Assembly (NCBI GenBank): GCA_016778805.1
Contig: JADHOX010000008.1
Span: 1-39,737, forward strand
Reading direction: 5' to 3'
DNA: 39,737 nt
Source of the DNA: Rickettsiales bacterium
GTDB taxonomy: Bacteria > Pseudomonadota > Alphaproteobacteria > Rickettsiales > JABIRX01
The stretch's first letter is position 1; every line of letters begins with the position of its first letter. This document shows positions 16,806-26,741 of this stretch, piece by piece. A program made the translations under genes and the position numbers. A model generated the notes under the pieces. The model ran no database searches. It saw only the letters and a list, made by a program, of their open reading frames with translations, and was not told the origin of the DNA.

Positions 16806-16935
16806 ATCTATAAATAAAAATTTTTAAGAAAATGTCATTAAAACCAAACATAGTCAAGACGATAATATTATGTATTAAAAATTCACAAATTTTAGTATAA
16901 ATAAAACCTATAATTGAAAATTTAATTTTCATTTC

Positions 16936-16967
16936 TTGACAAATTGTGCAACGAATTAGACTATATA
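16936..16967 (+). promoter_or_regulatory. Candidate promoter of the fatty-acid oxidation operon
   Basis: A perfect TTGACA lies at 16936-16941. Possible -10 boxes are TAGACT (16957-16962, spacer 15) or TATATA (16962-16967, spacer 20). Both spacings are off the ideal 17, so the promoter may be weak or activator-dependent. It is the only good -35 box in the 182-base gap between ychF and the operon. I see no clear FadR-type palindrome. Confidence 0.42.
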
Positions 16968-16987
16968 AGTTATTAATTTAAAAAGGG

Positions 16988-18700
16988 ATGGTAACTAATT
17001 TTTCTGAAGCTGAAACGCTTGTTGACTTGTTTAAGTTTATTGCCAAAAATCATAAATCTGATTTTTGTCTTAATTATTTAAATAATGATCATTGGAAACA
17101 TATATCTACAAAAGACTTTATTAAAAAAACTTTAGCACTTGCTCAATATTTAAAGTCAATTGGTGTTACAAATAATTCAAAAGTTGCAATATTTGCTAAA
17201 TCTTCACCATATTGGTTAATTTATGATTTTGCGATACTTTTAAATGGAGCTATTTCGGTACCGATGTTTACAAATATCTCACCTTTAAATCTTAGCTTTC
17301 AAATCAAAGACAGCGGCGTTAAATTTGCATTTGTAGATGGAAGTGAAAATTGGCAAGAAATAAAAAAATATATCAAAAATTTTGACGAAATTATTGTTCA
17401 TAGTATTAAGGTCAAAAGTCCAAAAGTAACTTATTTAAGTCATATTATTGAAAATGCTGAAAACTCAGTATCAATTAACTGCTTTAAAAAGCAAATTAAT
17501 ACAAATGATATAGCAACAATAATTTATACATCAGGAAGTACAGGAAACCCAAAAGGTGTTTGCCTTACTCACGGTAATTTAGTTTCTCAAGTTCAATCTT
17601 CATCAAAATTATTTGATTTAAGCAATACAGATACAGCTTTATCTTTTTTACCTCTTGCTCATATTTTTGAGAGAATGGTAATGTTATTATATTTAACTCA
17701 AAATGTTAAAGTATATTTTGCTGATGATGTTTTAAACGTTCAAAAGCTTTTAGCTGAAGTAAAACCAACAGTTATTACAACTGTTCCAAGACTTTTGGAA
17801 AAAATCTTTTTTGGAGTTAAAGAAAAAATAGCTTCAGCGAGTTTTGTTAAAAGGTCAATAGCTAAAATAGCGTTTAAATATGCATTAAAAGCTTCTACTG
17901 ATTGGTCTAATAAAAATTTCATATGGTCTCTATCTAATAAGATTCTTTATAAAAAAATTATTGATAATCTCGGTGGTAATATAAAAATTATGATAACCGG
18001 AGGCGCTCCATTAACAGCAGATATTTATAAATTTTTTATAAATATTGGTTTACCATTATATCAAGGTTATGGGTTAACTGAAACATCACCTGTAATTTCA
18101 GTAAATTATCCAAATGCTGTAAAGTTTGGCTCATCTGGAAAGGTTTTACCATCTGTTAAAGTAAAAATAAACACTGATGGTGAAATTCTTGTAAAGGGCC
18201 CAAATGTAATGCATTCTTACTATAAAAACATTAAAGAAACGGAAAATGCTATAAAAGATGACTGGCTATATACTGGTGATCTTGGCAGGATAGATTCCGA
18301 TGGTTATTTATTTATAAATGGTCGTAAAAAAGAATTAATGAAAACATCTAACGGTAAATATGTATCTCCAGTAAATATTGAAGCGATGCTAAAAAACATT
18401 GATCATGTTGAAAATGCTATGATTGTTGCTGATGGATATAAATTTGTTTCCGCTATAATATTTCCAAACAAAGCTGGATTAAAATCAAATAAAATCAAAT
18501 TAAAAAAATTTTATAAATATGTTTCTGATGAAATTGATCAAATTAATAAAAATTTAAATAATTGGGAACAAGTTAAGAAATTTATAATTGCAAAGGATAA
18601 TCCCTCTATATCAAATAATCAATTGACTCCATCTATGAAAATTAGACGTCATATTATTTTAGATCATTATAAAAAATCAATATTAGCTTTATATAAATAA
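16988..18700 (+). CDS. fadD: Long-chain acyl-CoA synthetase (AMP-forming)
   Basis: This enzyme activates free fatty acids to acyl-CoA with ATP and CoA, the entry step of beta-oxidation. The 570-residue protein is an ANL-superfamily ligase of the COG1022 long-chain type. It shows the phosphate-binding loop IIYTSGSTGNPKG (about 178-190), PLAHIFERMVM, the adenine/substrate motif YQGYGLTETSPV, the TGDLG hinge region and the C-terminal GRKKELMKTSNGKYVSP, in which the conserved GR-K-E core is kept. It is complete. The ATG at 16988 has GGG directly against it, too close for a normal Shine-Dalgarno site. It is the first gene of the cluster and lies 4 bases before fadI. The fadD symbol is by function; the sequence looks closer to FAA1-type ligases than to E. 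coli FadD. Confidence 0.88.
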   Translation: MVTNFSEAETLVDLFKFIAKNHKSDFCLNYLNNDHWKHISTKDFIKKTLALAQYLKSIGVTNNSKVAIFAKSSPYWLIYDFAILLNGAISVPMFTNISPLNLSFQIKDSGVKFAFVDGSENWQEIKKYIKNFDEIIVHSIKVKSPKVTYLSHIIENAENSVSINCFKKQINTNDIATIIYTSGSTGNPKGVCLTHGNLVSQVQSSSKLFDLSNTDTALSFLPLAHIFERMVMLLYLTQNVKVYFADDVLNVQKLLAEVKPTVITTVPRLLEKIFFGVKEKIASASFVKRSIAKIAFKYALKASTDWSNKNFIWSLSNKILYKKIIDNLGGNIKIMITGGAPLTADIYKFFINIGLPLYQGYGLTETSPVISVNYPNAVKFGSSGKVLPSVKVKINTDGEILVKGPNVMHSYYKNIKETENAIKDDWLYTGDLGRIDSDGYLFINGRKKELMKTSNGKYVSPVNIEAMLKNIDHVENAMIVADGYKFVSAIIFPNKAGLKSNKIKLKKFYKYVSDEIDQINKNLNNWEQVKKFIIAKDNPSISNNQLTPSMKIRRHIILDHYKKSILALYK

Positions 18701-18704
18701 CAAA

Positions 18705-19994
18705 ATGAAAGAAAGAATAGCAGTTTTACAAGGTATGAGAACCCCTCTAGGGAAAATGGGTGGTGCTTTTAAGAATTTTACCCCAGAAACACTTGGAAGT
18801 ATAATTCTTAGAGAATTAGTTGCACAAAATCCTGAATATAATGAATTAATAGAAGAAGTAATAGCAGGAAATGTTGCTCAGCCGGCTGAAGCTATGAACA
18901 TTGCAAGAGTAATTTCTTTAAGAGCTGGATTAAAACAATCAATTCCTGCTTTTACAGTTCATAGAAATTGTGCCTCTGGTTTTGAAGCTATAACATCAGC
19001 TATAGTAAGAATTTTATCTGGTCATAATAATATGATTGCAGCAGTTTCTTCAGAATCTATGACCAATATACCGTTTCTTTTTAATAATGATTTTAAATCA
19101 TATTTAGAAAACTTAATGCGTGCTCGTACAACTCCCAAAAAAATAAAAGCAATTTTAAAATTTCGATTAAAAATGCTTAAACCTGAAATTGGACTTAAAC
19201 TAGGACTTACTGATCCGACCAACGGAATGATAATGGGAGACACAGCAGATTTATTAGCAAGAGAATTTAATATTTCTAGATTGGAACAAGATGAATATGC
19301 TTTAAATAGTCATCTGAAAGCTAGCGATGCAATAAAAAACAATCAATTTGCAGATGAGATTTATCCAATAATTTATGACTCTGTCAAAACTAAATTTTTA
19401 GAACATGATGAAGGGGTTAGAGAAAAACAAAATATGGCTGATTTACAAAAATTAAAACCTTATTTTGATAGGAAAAATGGTACAGCCACAGCCGGTAATT
19501 CTTCGCAAATTACTGATGGAGCTGCTGCAGTTTTTCTTGCCTCAGAAAGTTATGCCAAAAAACACAAATTAAAACCTTTAGGATTTATTAAGGATTTTGT
19601 TTATTGTGGCTGTGATCCAAAAAGAATGGGGTTAGGACCGGTTTACTCAACTCAACAGTTATTGAAAAGAAACAAAGCAAATATAAAAGATTTTGATTTG
19701 ATTGAAATCAACGAAGCTTTTGCATCACAAGTTTTAGCTTGTGTAAGGGCTTTTGATAGCACAAAATTTGCAAAAGAAAATTTAGGTTTAAGTAAAAAAA
19801 TTGGTTCAATTGACCTAAGCAAATTAAATATTAATGGAGGAGCTATTGCAGTAGGGCATCCTGTTGGTGTTACTGGAATGAGGCTTATAATTCATTTATT
19901 ACATCAAATGAAAATAAAAAATAAATCAACAAGTCTTGCTTCATTATGTGTAGGTGGTGGTCAAGGCGGTTCAGTTTTTCTAGAGGCGGAATAA
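18705..19994 (+). CDS. fadI: Acetyl-CoA acyltransferase (3-ketoacyl-CoA thiolase, FadI type)
   Basis: This thiolase cleaves 3-ketoacyl-CoA with CoA to give acetyl-CoA and a shortened acyl-CoA, the last step of the beta-oxidation cycle. The 429-residue protein has the nucleophilic C89 in HRNCASGFEA, the NxGGAIAVGHPVGVTG motif with H385, and the second catalytic cysteine C415 in CVGGGQGG. It also has the insertion typical of FadI and the mitochondrial trifunctional beta subunit, which makes it longer than FadA-type thiolases (about 390). It is complete. Its stop and the fadJ start overlap as TAATG, the tight coupling expected for two subunits of one multienzyme complex. Confidence 0.92.
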   Translation: MKERIAVLQGMRTPLGKMGGAFKNFTPETLGSIILRELVAQNPEYNELIEEVIAGNVAQPAEAMNIARVISLRAGLKQSIPAFTVHRNCASGFEAITSAIVRILSGHNNMIAAVSSESMTNIPFLFNNDFKSYLENLMRARTTPKKIKAILKFRLKMLKPEIGLKLGLTDPTNGMIMGDTADLLAREFNISRLEQDEYALNSHLKASDAIKNNQFADEIYPIIYDSVKTKFLEHDEGVREKQNMADLQKLKPYFDRKNGTATAGNSSQITDGAAAVFLASESYAKKHKLKPLGFIKDFVYCGCDPKRMGLGPVYSTQQLLKRNKANIKDFDLIEINEAFASQVLACVRAFDSTKFAKENLGLSKKIGSIDLSKLNINGGAIAVGHPVGVTGMRLIIHLLHQMKIKNKSTSLASLCVGGGQGGSVFLEAE

Positions 19995-22126
19995 TGGTAA
20001 AAAAAACAAAAGCATTTAAATTAGAAATCAAAGAAGATATTGGTTTTTTATATTTTGATTTACCTGACTCAAAAGTTAATATTCTTAAATCTAATGTTCT
20101 TAGTGAACTTGAATCAGTTATTGAAGGCATAGCAAAGAATGATCAAATAAGAACTTTAATCTTTCTTAGTAACAAGAATAACAATTTTATTGCCGGCGCT
20201 GATATTAATGAAATACAAGCTCTTGACTCAAAAACTTCAGCATTAAATAAGGTAAAAGAGGGACAAAGAATTTTAAGCTTAATTTCAAAATTAAAATGTG
20301 ATACAATATGTTATATAGATGGAACCACTATGGGTGGAGGAACAGAGCTTGCATTATGCTTTGATTATAGAGTTTCAAGTAAGTCTGAAAAAATAAAAAT
20401 CGCTCTACCTGAAGTAAATCTTGGAATTATTCCAGGTTTTGGTGGAACCCAAAGATTACCAAAATTAGTAGGGCTTATAAATAGTTTACCAATGATATTA
20501 ACAGGAAAAGCAATAAATTATAAGAAAGCATATAAAATAGGCTTTACAGATAGTTTTTTTCCAAATGAATATAAAGAAGAAAAACTATTAGCTTTTGCCA
20601 AAGATATTAGAGATAAAACCAAATCTGATAAAATTATTAAGCGAAGAAATAAAGCCTTAATAAATAAAATAAAATTATTTGATAATATCATTTTAAATAA
20701 GGCTAAAAAAAATGTTATTGCTAAAACTTCTGGTCACTATCCTGCACCGCTAAAAGCTTTAGAAGTTTTAAAAAAATCATATAGGACAAGTATTAATCAA
20801 GGCCTTGATATTGAATTAAATGGCTTTGCTGATTTAATTGAATCAGATATTACTAAGAATTTAATTAACTTATATTTTGTTAATGAATCATTAAAAAAAG
20901 ATAACAAAACTAAAGATTCGGTAATTGAAATCAAGAAAACCGCAACTCTTGGAGCTGGAATCATGGGTGGGGGCATAGCATGGTTTTTAACAAAATGTAA
21001 TTACCCCGTAAGAATTAAAGATCTAAATTATGCTGCTATAGCTCTTGGCATCAAACAAATTGATCAAATATATAATCAACTCAAAAAAATAAAAAAATAT
21101 AACTCCATTGAAATTACTGAGAAAAAAGATCTAGTAACTTATGCAACTAATTATAAAGGTTTTGATAAAATTGATCTTGTGGTAGAAGCAATCATTGAAG
21201 ATATAGAAATTAAGAAAAAAAGTTTTACTGAGTTGGAAAAACATTTAAAAGATGAAGCTATCGTTGCAAGTAATACATCTTCACTATCGATCACTGAGAT
21301 GGCTAAAGCTTTTAAAAAGCCAGAACGTTTTATCGGCATGCATTTCTTTAATCCTGTTAATAGAATGCCTCTTGTTGAAGTAATACCTCATAAAAACACA
21401 GATCAAAAAGCTATAGATACTATAGTTGCAATTTGTTATAAAGCAGGCAAAACCCCAATAATTGTCAAAGATTCACCAGGTTTTTTAGTTAATAGAATAT
21501 TACTTCCATATCTAAATGAAGCTGGATATCTTCTTGATGAGATAGGTGACATCGAAAAAATTGATGATGCAATCACTGCATTTGGAATGCCAATGGGCCC
21601 TCTAACACTTGCCGATAATGTTGGGATTGATGTTGGATATAAAGTTGCCAAAATTTTGGAAAATAATTTTGGTGAGAGAATGAAGGTTTCTCCATTAATT
21701 GATAAAATCTATAATGATTTAAAATTACTTGGAAAAAAATCAGGCGAAGGATTCTATTTTTATAATAACAAGCAAAATACAGTTAATGAGAAAATTACTA
21801 GAATTTGTAAAAGTAATAAAAACTATTCTAATTCACTAATTGTTAATAGGTTAATTCTTATGATGATTAATGAAGCAGCAAAATGTTTAGAAGAAAATAT
21901 CGTAGCAAATGTTGAACATCTTGATATGGCAATGATTATGGGAACTGGTTTCCCGGCCTTTCGTGGTGGTTTGCTAAAATATGCGGATTCAAAAGGAATC
22001 GATAATATTATTAATGAATTAGAATCATTTAATCGTGATATTTCTAATCGTTACAAACCAGCTGAATTACTTTTGAAAATGCAAAAAAACAAAGAAAAGT
22101 TTTATTCAAATAAAACTAAAAACTAA
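19994..22126 (+). CDS. fadJ: Bifunctional enoyl-CoA hydratase / 3-hydroxyacyl-CoA dehydrogenase (FadJ type)
   Basis: This protein hydrates 2-enoyl-CoA and oxidises 3-hydroxyacyl-CoA with NAD. The N-terminal crotonase domain has the oxyanion loop IAGADINEI and both catalytic glutamates, E118 (GGGTELAL) and E140 (LPEVNLGIIPGFGGTQRLP). The dehydrogenase part starts with the NAD-binding GAGIMGGG (320-327) and has H450 in MHFFNPVNRMPLVEV, then two C-terminal helical domains. I use the ATG at 19994 (710 residues). It overlaps the fadI stop by one base and is preceded by AGAGGCGG, one of the few clear Shine-Dalgarno sites in the window. The frame stays open to 19946, but that extension lies inside fadI and is not homologous. 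fadE follows 17 bases later. Confidence 0.94.
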   Translation: MVKKTKAFKLEIKEDIGFLYFDLPDSKVNILKSNVLSELESVIEGIAKNDQIRTLIFLSNKNNNFIAGADINEIQALDSKTSALNKVKEGQRILSLISKLKCDTICYIDGTTMGGGTELALCFDYRVSSKSEKIKIALPEVNLGIIPGFGGTQRLPKLVGLINSLPMILTGKAINYKKAYKIGFTDSFFPNEYKEEKLLAFAKDIRDKTKSDKIIKRRNKALINKIKLFDNIILNKAKKNVIAKTSGHYPAPLKALEVLKKSYRTSINQGLDIELNGFADLIESDITKNLINLYFVNESLKKDNKTKDSVIEIKKTATLGAGIMGGGIAWFLTKCNYPVRIKDLNYAAIALGIKQIDQIYNQLKKIKKYNSIEITEKKDLVTYATNYKGFDKIDLVVEAIIEDIEIKKKSFTELEKHLKDEAIVASNTSSLSITEMAKAFKKPERFIGMHFFNPVNRMPLVEVIPHKNTDQKAIDTIVAICYKAGKTPIIVKDSPGFLVNRILLPYLNEAGYLLDEIGDIEKIDDAITAFGMPMGPLTLADNVGIDVGYKVAKILENNFGERMKVSPLIDKIYNDLKLLGKKSGEGFYFYNNKQNTVNEKITRICKSNKNYSNSLIVNRLILMMINEAAKCLEENIVANVEHLDMAMIMGTGFPAFRGGLLKYADSKGIDNIINELESFNRDISNRYKPAELLLKMQKNKEKFYSNKTKN

Positions 22127-22143
22127 TTATATTTTCTATTGTT

Positions 22144-24576
22144 ATGAGTGACTTTACTATTTTAATTACTTCAATTCCAACATGTTATTTGTTAATGTTT
22201 GGAGGATTTTTATTTACAATAATGCTATATAATGGTGCTTATTTCTGGTTATATAGCTTAGTAGGATTAATCTTATTACAACATTTTTCTCCAACAGATC
22301 TTACAAATTTAATTTATATTGCTGCCAACCTCTTTTTCTTAATTAGACCTATAAGAAGAGCATTTGTAACAAGCCCTTTTCTTGCCGCAATGAAATATTT
22401 AAATATGGTACCAAGAATTTCAGAAACAGAAAAAACTGCATTAAGATCTGGAAGCACATGGATTGATGAAGATATCTTTTCAGGTAAGCCAAACTTAGAT
22501 TATATTTTAAAAGAACCATTTAACAACTTATCAGAAACAGAACAAAATTTTATTGATAATCAAGTTAATGAATTATGCAAAATTACTGATGATTGGAAGG
22601 TCAATACAGAAAGAGATTTACCAAAACCAGTATGGACTTATTTAAAAAAGCAAAAGTTTTTTGGAATGATTATTCCTAAAAAATATGGAGGACTTGGCTT
22701 TTCTGCTCTTGGTCAATCATCTGTTATTGCAAAACTTGCTACAAGATCACAAACTCTTGCTATAACAGTTATGGTACCTAATTCATTGGGTCCAGCTGAA
22801 TTATTGATAAGATATGGTACAAAAAAACAAAAAGAATATTTTTTACCTAGATTAGCTGATGGAAGAGAAATTCCTTGTTTTGGTTTAACTGAACCAAGCG
22901 CCGGATCAGATGCTACAGCAATTAAAGCTAATGGAGAAGTTTTTAAAGACAAAAAAGGCAATATAAAAATAAGGTTAAATTTCAAAAAACGTTATATTAC
23001 TCTCGGAAATGTAGCGACAGTGATTGGTTTAGCATTCTATATAAAAGATCCTGAAAATTTATTAGGAAAAGGCACTAAACCTGAAATTACTCTAGCATTA
23101 TTAAAAAGAAAAACTGAAGGTCTTAAAATTGATCGCAGGCACGACCCGTTAAATGTACCTTTTGTAAATTCACCGATAAATGGAGAGAATGTTATTATAT
23201 CACCGGATGATATTATTGGTGGGATTGATGGCTATGGTAATGGCTGGAAAATGTTAATGGAATGCTTGGCAATTGGCCGCGGTATTTCATTACCAGCAAC
23301 AAGTCTTGGTGGTGCTCAACTTGTAAGTAAAGTTGTTGGAAATTACTCATTAATTCGAGAACAATTTGGTATCGCAATTGGAAAATTTGAAGGAATTCAA
23401 GAAGTTGTAGCCTCGATAGCAGCCAAGACATATATGTTAGAATCAGCAAGAATATTTATAGCAAGTAGTATTGATTCTGGACATAAACCTTCAGTTATTA
23501 ATGCCATTGCTAAATATCATTTTACTGAAAATTTTAGAGAAATAATTAATGATGGTATGGATGTATTAGGCGGTAGTGCTATTTGCCGAGGACCTAGAAA
23601 TTTATTAGCATCTCCTTATGCAGGAGTTCCAATAGGAATTACTGTTGAGGGTGCAAACATAATGACAAGAAGTTTAATTATATTCGGTCAAGGTGCAATT
23701 AGATGTCATAAATATTCTTATGATGAAGTTATTGCTATCGAAAACAAAGATTTTGCAAAATTTGATTTTATTTTATTTAAACATATTAAACATTTTCTTC
23801 GAAATAAAGTTAGGTCAATTCTTCTTAGTTTAACAAGAGGGCATTTAGCTTATCCTCTTAGATTTGGATTAATTGGTAGTTCTAAACGAAAAATCTTATG
23901 GGCTTCGAGTAGTTTTGCTTATTTATCTGATTTAGCTCTTGCTAGATTCGGTGGTAATATGAAAAGAAAAGAAATGTTAAGTGCTAGATTTGGAGATATA
24001 TTATCAAATATTTTCTTTGCAATAGCTCTTATTAGAAGATTTGAAGCCGAAGGTAGGCCAAGTGAAGATAAGATTTACTTATCATTTGCATTAAAACAAT
24101 GTTTTAACAAAATAGATGATGGTTTTCATGGGATTTTTAACAATTTTGGATCTGGACCAATTGGCCTTATTTTAAAATATATCGTAAGCTTTTATGCAAG
24201 AATCAATAGATTATCATCAGCACCATCTGATAAATTAAAAGCAAAAATTGCAGCTTCTATGATGAAAGATGATGATCGTAGAAATAGACTAACTAATTTA
24301 GTCTATCATGGCGATAATAATGATATTATCGTAAGACTTGATAAAGCTTTTAATTTAACTCTAGAGTTACTTGAAGTTAAAAAAAGAGTTGGCATTTATA
24401 GGAGACAAAATGGGGCTGATATTTCAATTGAAGAAATGGTTAAAAATAAAGTTTTAACTGATCTTGAAGCACAAAAATATCAAGAACTGCAAACATTAAT
24501 TAATGATTTATATGAAGTTGATGCTTATGCAGTAAAAGATTACCTATCTGGAAAAATGACTAAACCTATTATATAA
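22144..24576 (+). CDS. fadE: Acyl-CoA dehydrogenase, FadE type
   Basis: This FAD enzyme catalyses the first oxidation of acyl-CoA to 2-enoyl-CoA. The 810 residues match E. coli FadE (about 814) and are much longer than soluble acyl-CoA dehydrogenases. The N-terminus has hydrophobic segments (about 10-70), suggesting membrane attachment near the quinone pool. The core shows FFGMIIPKKYGGLGFSALGQS, the FAD/substrate motif CFGLTEPSAGSDATA (E250) and ITVEGANIMTRSLIIFGQGAIRCH. A long C-terminal DUF1974-like region (about 530-810) follows, as in FadE. The gene is complete and is the fourth of the cluster, ending 8 bases before the fusion gene. The electron-transfer partner is not in the window. Confidence 0.92.
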   Translation: MSDFTILITSIPTCYLLMFGGFLFTIMLYNGAYFWLYSLVGLILLQHFSPTDLTNLIYIAANLFFLIRPIRRAFVTSPFLAAMKYLNMVPRISETEKTALRSGSTWIDEDIFSGKPNLDYILKEPFNNLSETEQNFIDNQVNELCKITDDWKVNTERDLPKPVWTYLKKQKFFGMIIPKKYGGLGFSALGQSSVIAKLATRSQTLAITVMVPNSLGPAELLIRYGTKKQKEYFLPRLADGREIPCFGLTEPSAGSDATAIKANGEVFKDKKGNIKIRLNFKKRYITLGNVATVIGLAFYIKDPENLLGKGTKPEITLALLKRKTEGLKIDRRHDPLNVPFVNSPINGENVIISPDDIIGGIDGYGNGWKMLMECLAIGRGISLPATSLGGAQLVSKVVGNYSLIREQFGIAIGKFEGIQEVVASIAAKTYMLESARIFIASSIDSGHKPSVINAIAKYHFTENFREIINDGMDVLGGSAICRGPRNLLASPYAGVPIGITVEGANIMTRSLIIFGQGAIRCHKYSYDEVIAIENKDFAKFDFILFKHIKHFLRNKVRSILLSLTRGHLAYPLRFGLIGSSKRKILWASSSFAYLSDLALARFGGNMKRKEMLSARFGDILSNIFFAIALIRRFEAEGRPSEDKIYLSFALKQCFNKIDDGFHGIFNNFGSGPIGLILKYIVSFYARINRLSSAPSDKLKAKIAASMMKDDDRRNRLTNLVYHGDNNDIIVRLDKAFNLTLELLEVKKRVGIYRRQNGADISIEEMVKNKVLTDLEAQKYQELQTLINDLYEVDAYAVKDYLSGKMTKPII

Positions 24577-24584
24577 TTGCTTAA

Positions 24585-26741
24585 GTGCCTGGATTTATTT
24601 TTCGTTCAACTGGGATTGTCATTAATCTGCTTGAAAAAGTCATCAACTCAAATTTAAGCGTAAAAGGATTAGAGAATATACCTGATGGTCCTGTTTTATT
24701 TGTAGCAAATCACTTTACACGTTCTGAAACATTTATTCTTCCTTATATGATTTTTAAAAATTGTAATAGGAGAGTAAGAACACTAGCAAGTCAAAAATTA
24801 TTTGTTGGTGGTTTAGGAAGATATTTAACCTCAATGGGTACTGTTGCTACAAGTAATAAGCATAAAAGTGAAATAATAACAGGTGACTTACTTACTGGAA
24901 GATATGATTGGCTGATTTATCCAGAAGGCAGGATGATTAAAAACAAACATATTACCAGTAAGAAAAAATATATTTTTACATTAGATGGCAAAATTGAGAC
25001 TGTAAAAACTGGCTCTGCTGTTCTTGCTATAAAAAATGAATTAATTAAAAAAGATTTTGTAAAAGCTCAGAGATTAGAAAATTATGAATTCATTGATGAA
25101 ATAAGAAAAAAATATTTTCTTGAAAAAGATGAGGTTATTACCCCAAAACCTCTTTATATAGTGCCGATTTCGATAAATTATTTTCCAATAAGACCTGGAA
25201 ATAACCCCGTTTTAAGACTGTCAAAAAAATTTTTGGATAAATTACCAGATAGAGTTTTAGAAGAATTAGAGATTGAAGGAAATCTTATATTCAATTCGGA
25301 AATAACCCTAAATTTTGCAAAACCAATCAATGTTTATGAATACATAAAAGGCCATAGACATTTATTTCATAAAATCCCAATTATATCTCATGAAACAAGA
25401 AATGATATTGTCATAAAATATTTTAGATATCGATTAACCAATTACTTTATGAGAGAAATTTACAATAATACTTTCATAAATATTGATCATATTTTTGCAG
25501 CAATATTAGATAACTTAGAATTAAAAATGATTAGCAAAGATCATTTAAAAACTCTTATCTATGTAATAGCTCAAGAGATTAGATCAAAAACAACTCAGCA
25601 ATTACATAAATCGATAGCTAATGATATTAATAAAATTTTTTTTGATGATGATAATAAATATTTAAAGTCAGTTACAAGCTTAGCTTTAAATCAAGGTTTA
25701 ATAAATATCAAAAATGATATCTATTATCTTAATCATGAAGTTATTGATAGAGACATAAGTTTTCATAAATTACGAATTAGTAATACTCTAAGAATCTTAA
25801 TGAATGAAATATCGAGATTTAAAAATGTTAAGAAAATTATTACTGATAATTGCAACCAACCATATGAAAAGATTGCAAATAAGGCATTTAATATATTAAT
25901 TAAAACCGATCAAAAAATATATTTTTCTGATTACAAAAAATATTTTGATGCTGAATACTCTAAAGATCGTGAAATGGCAAAACCATTTTATCTTGAAGGA
26001 AATAATGATGTAGGAGTTATTTTATCTCATGGATACAAATCATCTCCTGAAGAAGTTAGAGCATTAGCAAAATATTTAAACAAACTAGGTTATCATATTT
26101 ATGCTCCAAGATTAAAAGGTCATGGAACATCTCCAATCAATCTAAAATATACCGAATGGGAGGAATGGTATGAATCATATTATATTGGTTACCTGACATT
26201 AAAACAAAAATGCAAACGTATTGTAGCAGCAGGATTTTCAACTGGTGGATTATTAGCTCTTAAACTTGCCAGTGATAAAACAACGAAAATATCAGCTATT
26301 ATTTCAATAAATTCAGCATTAAGACTTAATGATATAAAAGTAAATTTAGTTCCAACTGTGCATTTTTGGAATGAATTAATTGATAAATTTGATACTGATA
26401 AAGGTAAAAAAGAATTTATAATTGATACTCCAGAAAATGCTCACATTAATTATTCAAAAAATTACTTGAAAGGTGTTTACGAACTATCTCAATTGATGGA
26501 AAGCTGTGAAGAATCTTTGAAAAAAATTGTTTCACCAATATTAATAATCCAAGGTGACAAAGATCCTGTAGTTAACCCTAAAAGTGGTAAATTAATATAT
26601 AAGAAAACTGCTTCTTTAGATAAAGATCTGTTAATGCTTGATTTTGATAAGCACGTAATTATAACCAACAAAAGACGAGATATTGTTTTTAATCATATCT
26701 CAGAATATTTACAGAATATATTACAAAAACATCCCAAATGA
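24585..26741 (+). CDS. Fused acyltransferase (PlsC/LPLAT-like) and alpha/beta hydrolase
   Basis: This 718-residue protein joins two enzyme folds. Residues 1 to about 245 are a lysophospholipid-type acyltransferase: motif I is NHFTRSET with H43 but Glu48 where most members have Asp (HX4E, not HX4D), and motif III is YPEGR (112-116). Residues about 246-475 are a helical stretch I cannot assign. Residues about 475-718 form an alpha/beta hydrolase of the monoacylglycerol-lipase/carboxylesterase type: [10 protein letters not shown] oxyanion region, nucleophile S552 in GFSTGG, acid D658 or D660 in QGDKDPV, and H690. The triad is complete. The start is a GTG, 8 bases after fadE; the end overlaps icd by 4 bases. 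A role in releasing fatty acids from lipid, or in remodelling, for the operon is inference. Confidence 0.82.
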   Translation: MPGFIFRSTGIVINLLEKVINSNLSVKGLENIPDGPVLFVANHFTRSETFILPYMIFKNCNRRVRTLASQKLFVGGLGRYLTSMGTVATSNKHKSEIITGDLLTGRYDWLIYPEGRMIKNKHITSKKKYIFTLDGKIETVKTGSAVLAIKNELIKKDFVKAQRLENYEFIDEIRKKYFLEKDEVITPKPLYIVPISINYFPIRPGNNPVLRLSKKFLDKLPDRVLEELEIEGNLIFNSEITLNFAKPINVYEYIKGHRHLFHKIPIISHETRNDIVIKYFRYRLTNYFMREIYNNTFINIDHIFAAILDNLELKMISKDHLKTLIYVIAQEIRSKTTQQLHKSIANDINKIFFDDDNKYLKSVTSLALNQGLINIKNDIYYLNHEVIDRDISFHKLRISNTLRILMNEISRFKNVKKIITDNCNQPYEKIANKAFNILIKTDQKIYFSDYKKYFDAEYSKDREMAKPFYLEGNNDVGVILSHGYKSSPEEVRALAKYLNKLGYHIYAPRLKGHGTSPINLKYTEWEEWYESYYIGYLTLKQKCKRIVAAGFSTGGLLALKLASDKTTKISAIISINSALRLNDIKVNLVPTVHFWNELIDKFDTDKGKKEFIIDTPENAHINYSKNYLKGVYELSQLMESCEESLKKIVSPILIIQGDKDPVVNPKSGKLIYKKTASLDKDLLMLDFDKHVIITNKRRDIVFNHISEYLQNILQKHPK

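Noticed and set aside
16747-16932. Minus-strand ORF spanning the ychF start and upstream gap
   Set aside because: It starts at TTG, overlaps the certain ychF N-terminus in another frame, and gives a Phe/Ile-rich sequence expected from AT-rich DNA.
23213-23449. Antisense ORF within fadE
   Set aside because: It overlaps conserved FadE sequence and has a Leu/Gln/His-rich composition typical of the complement of coding DNA.
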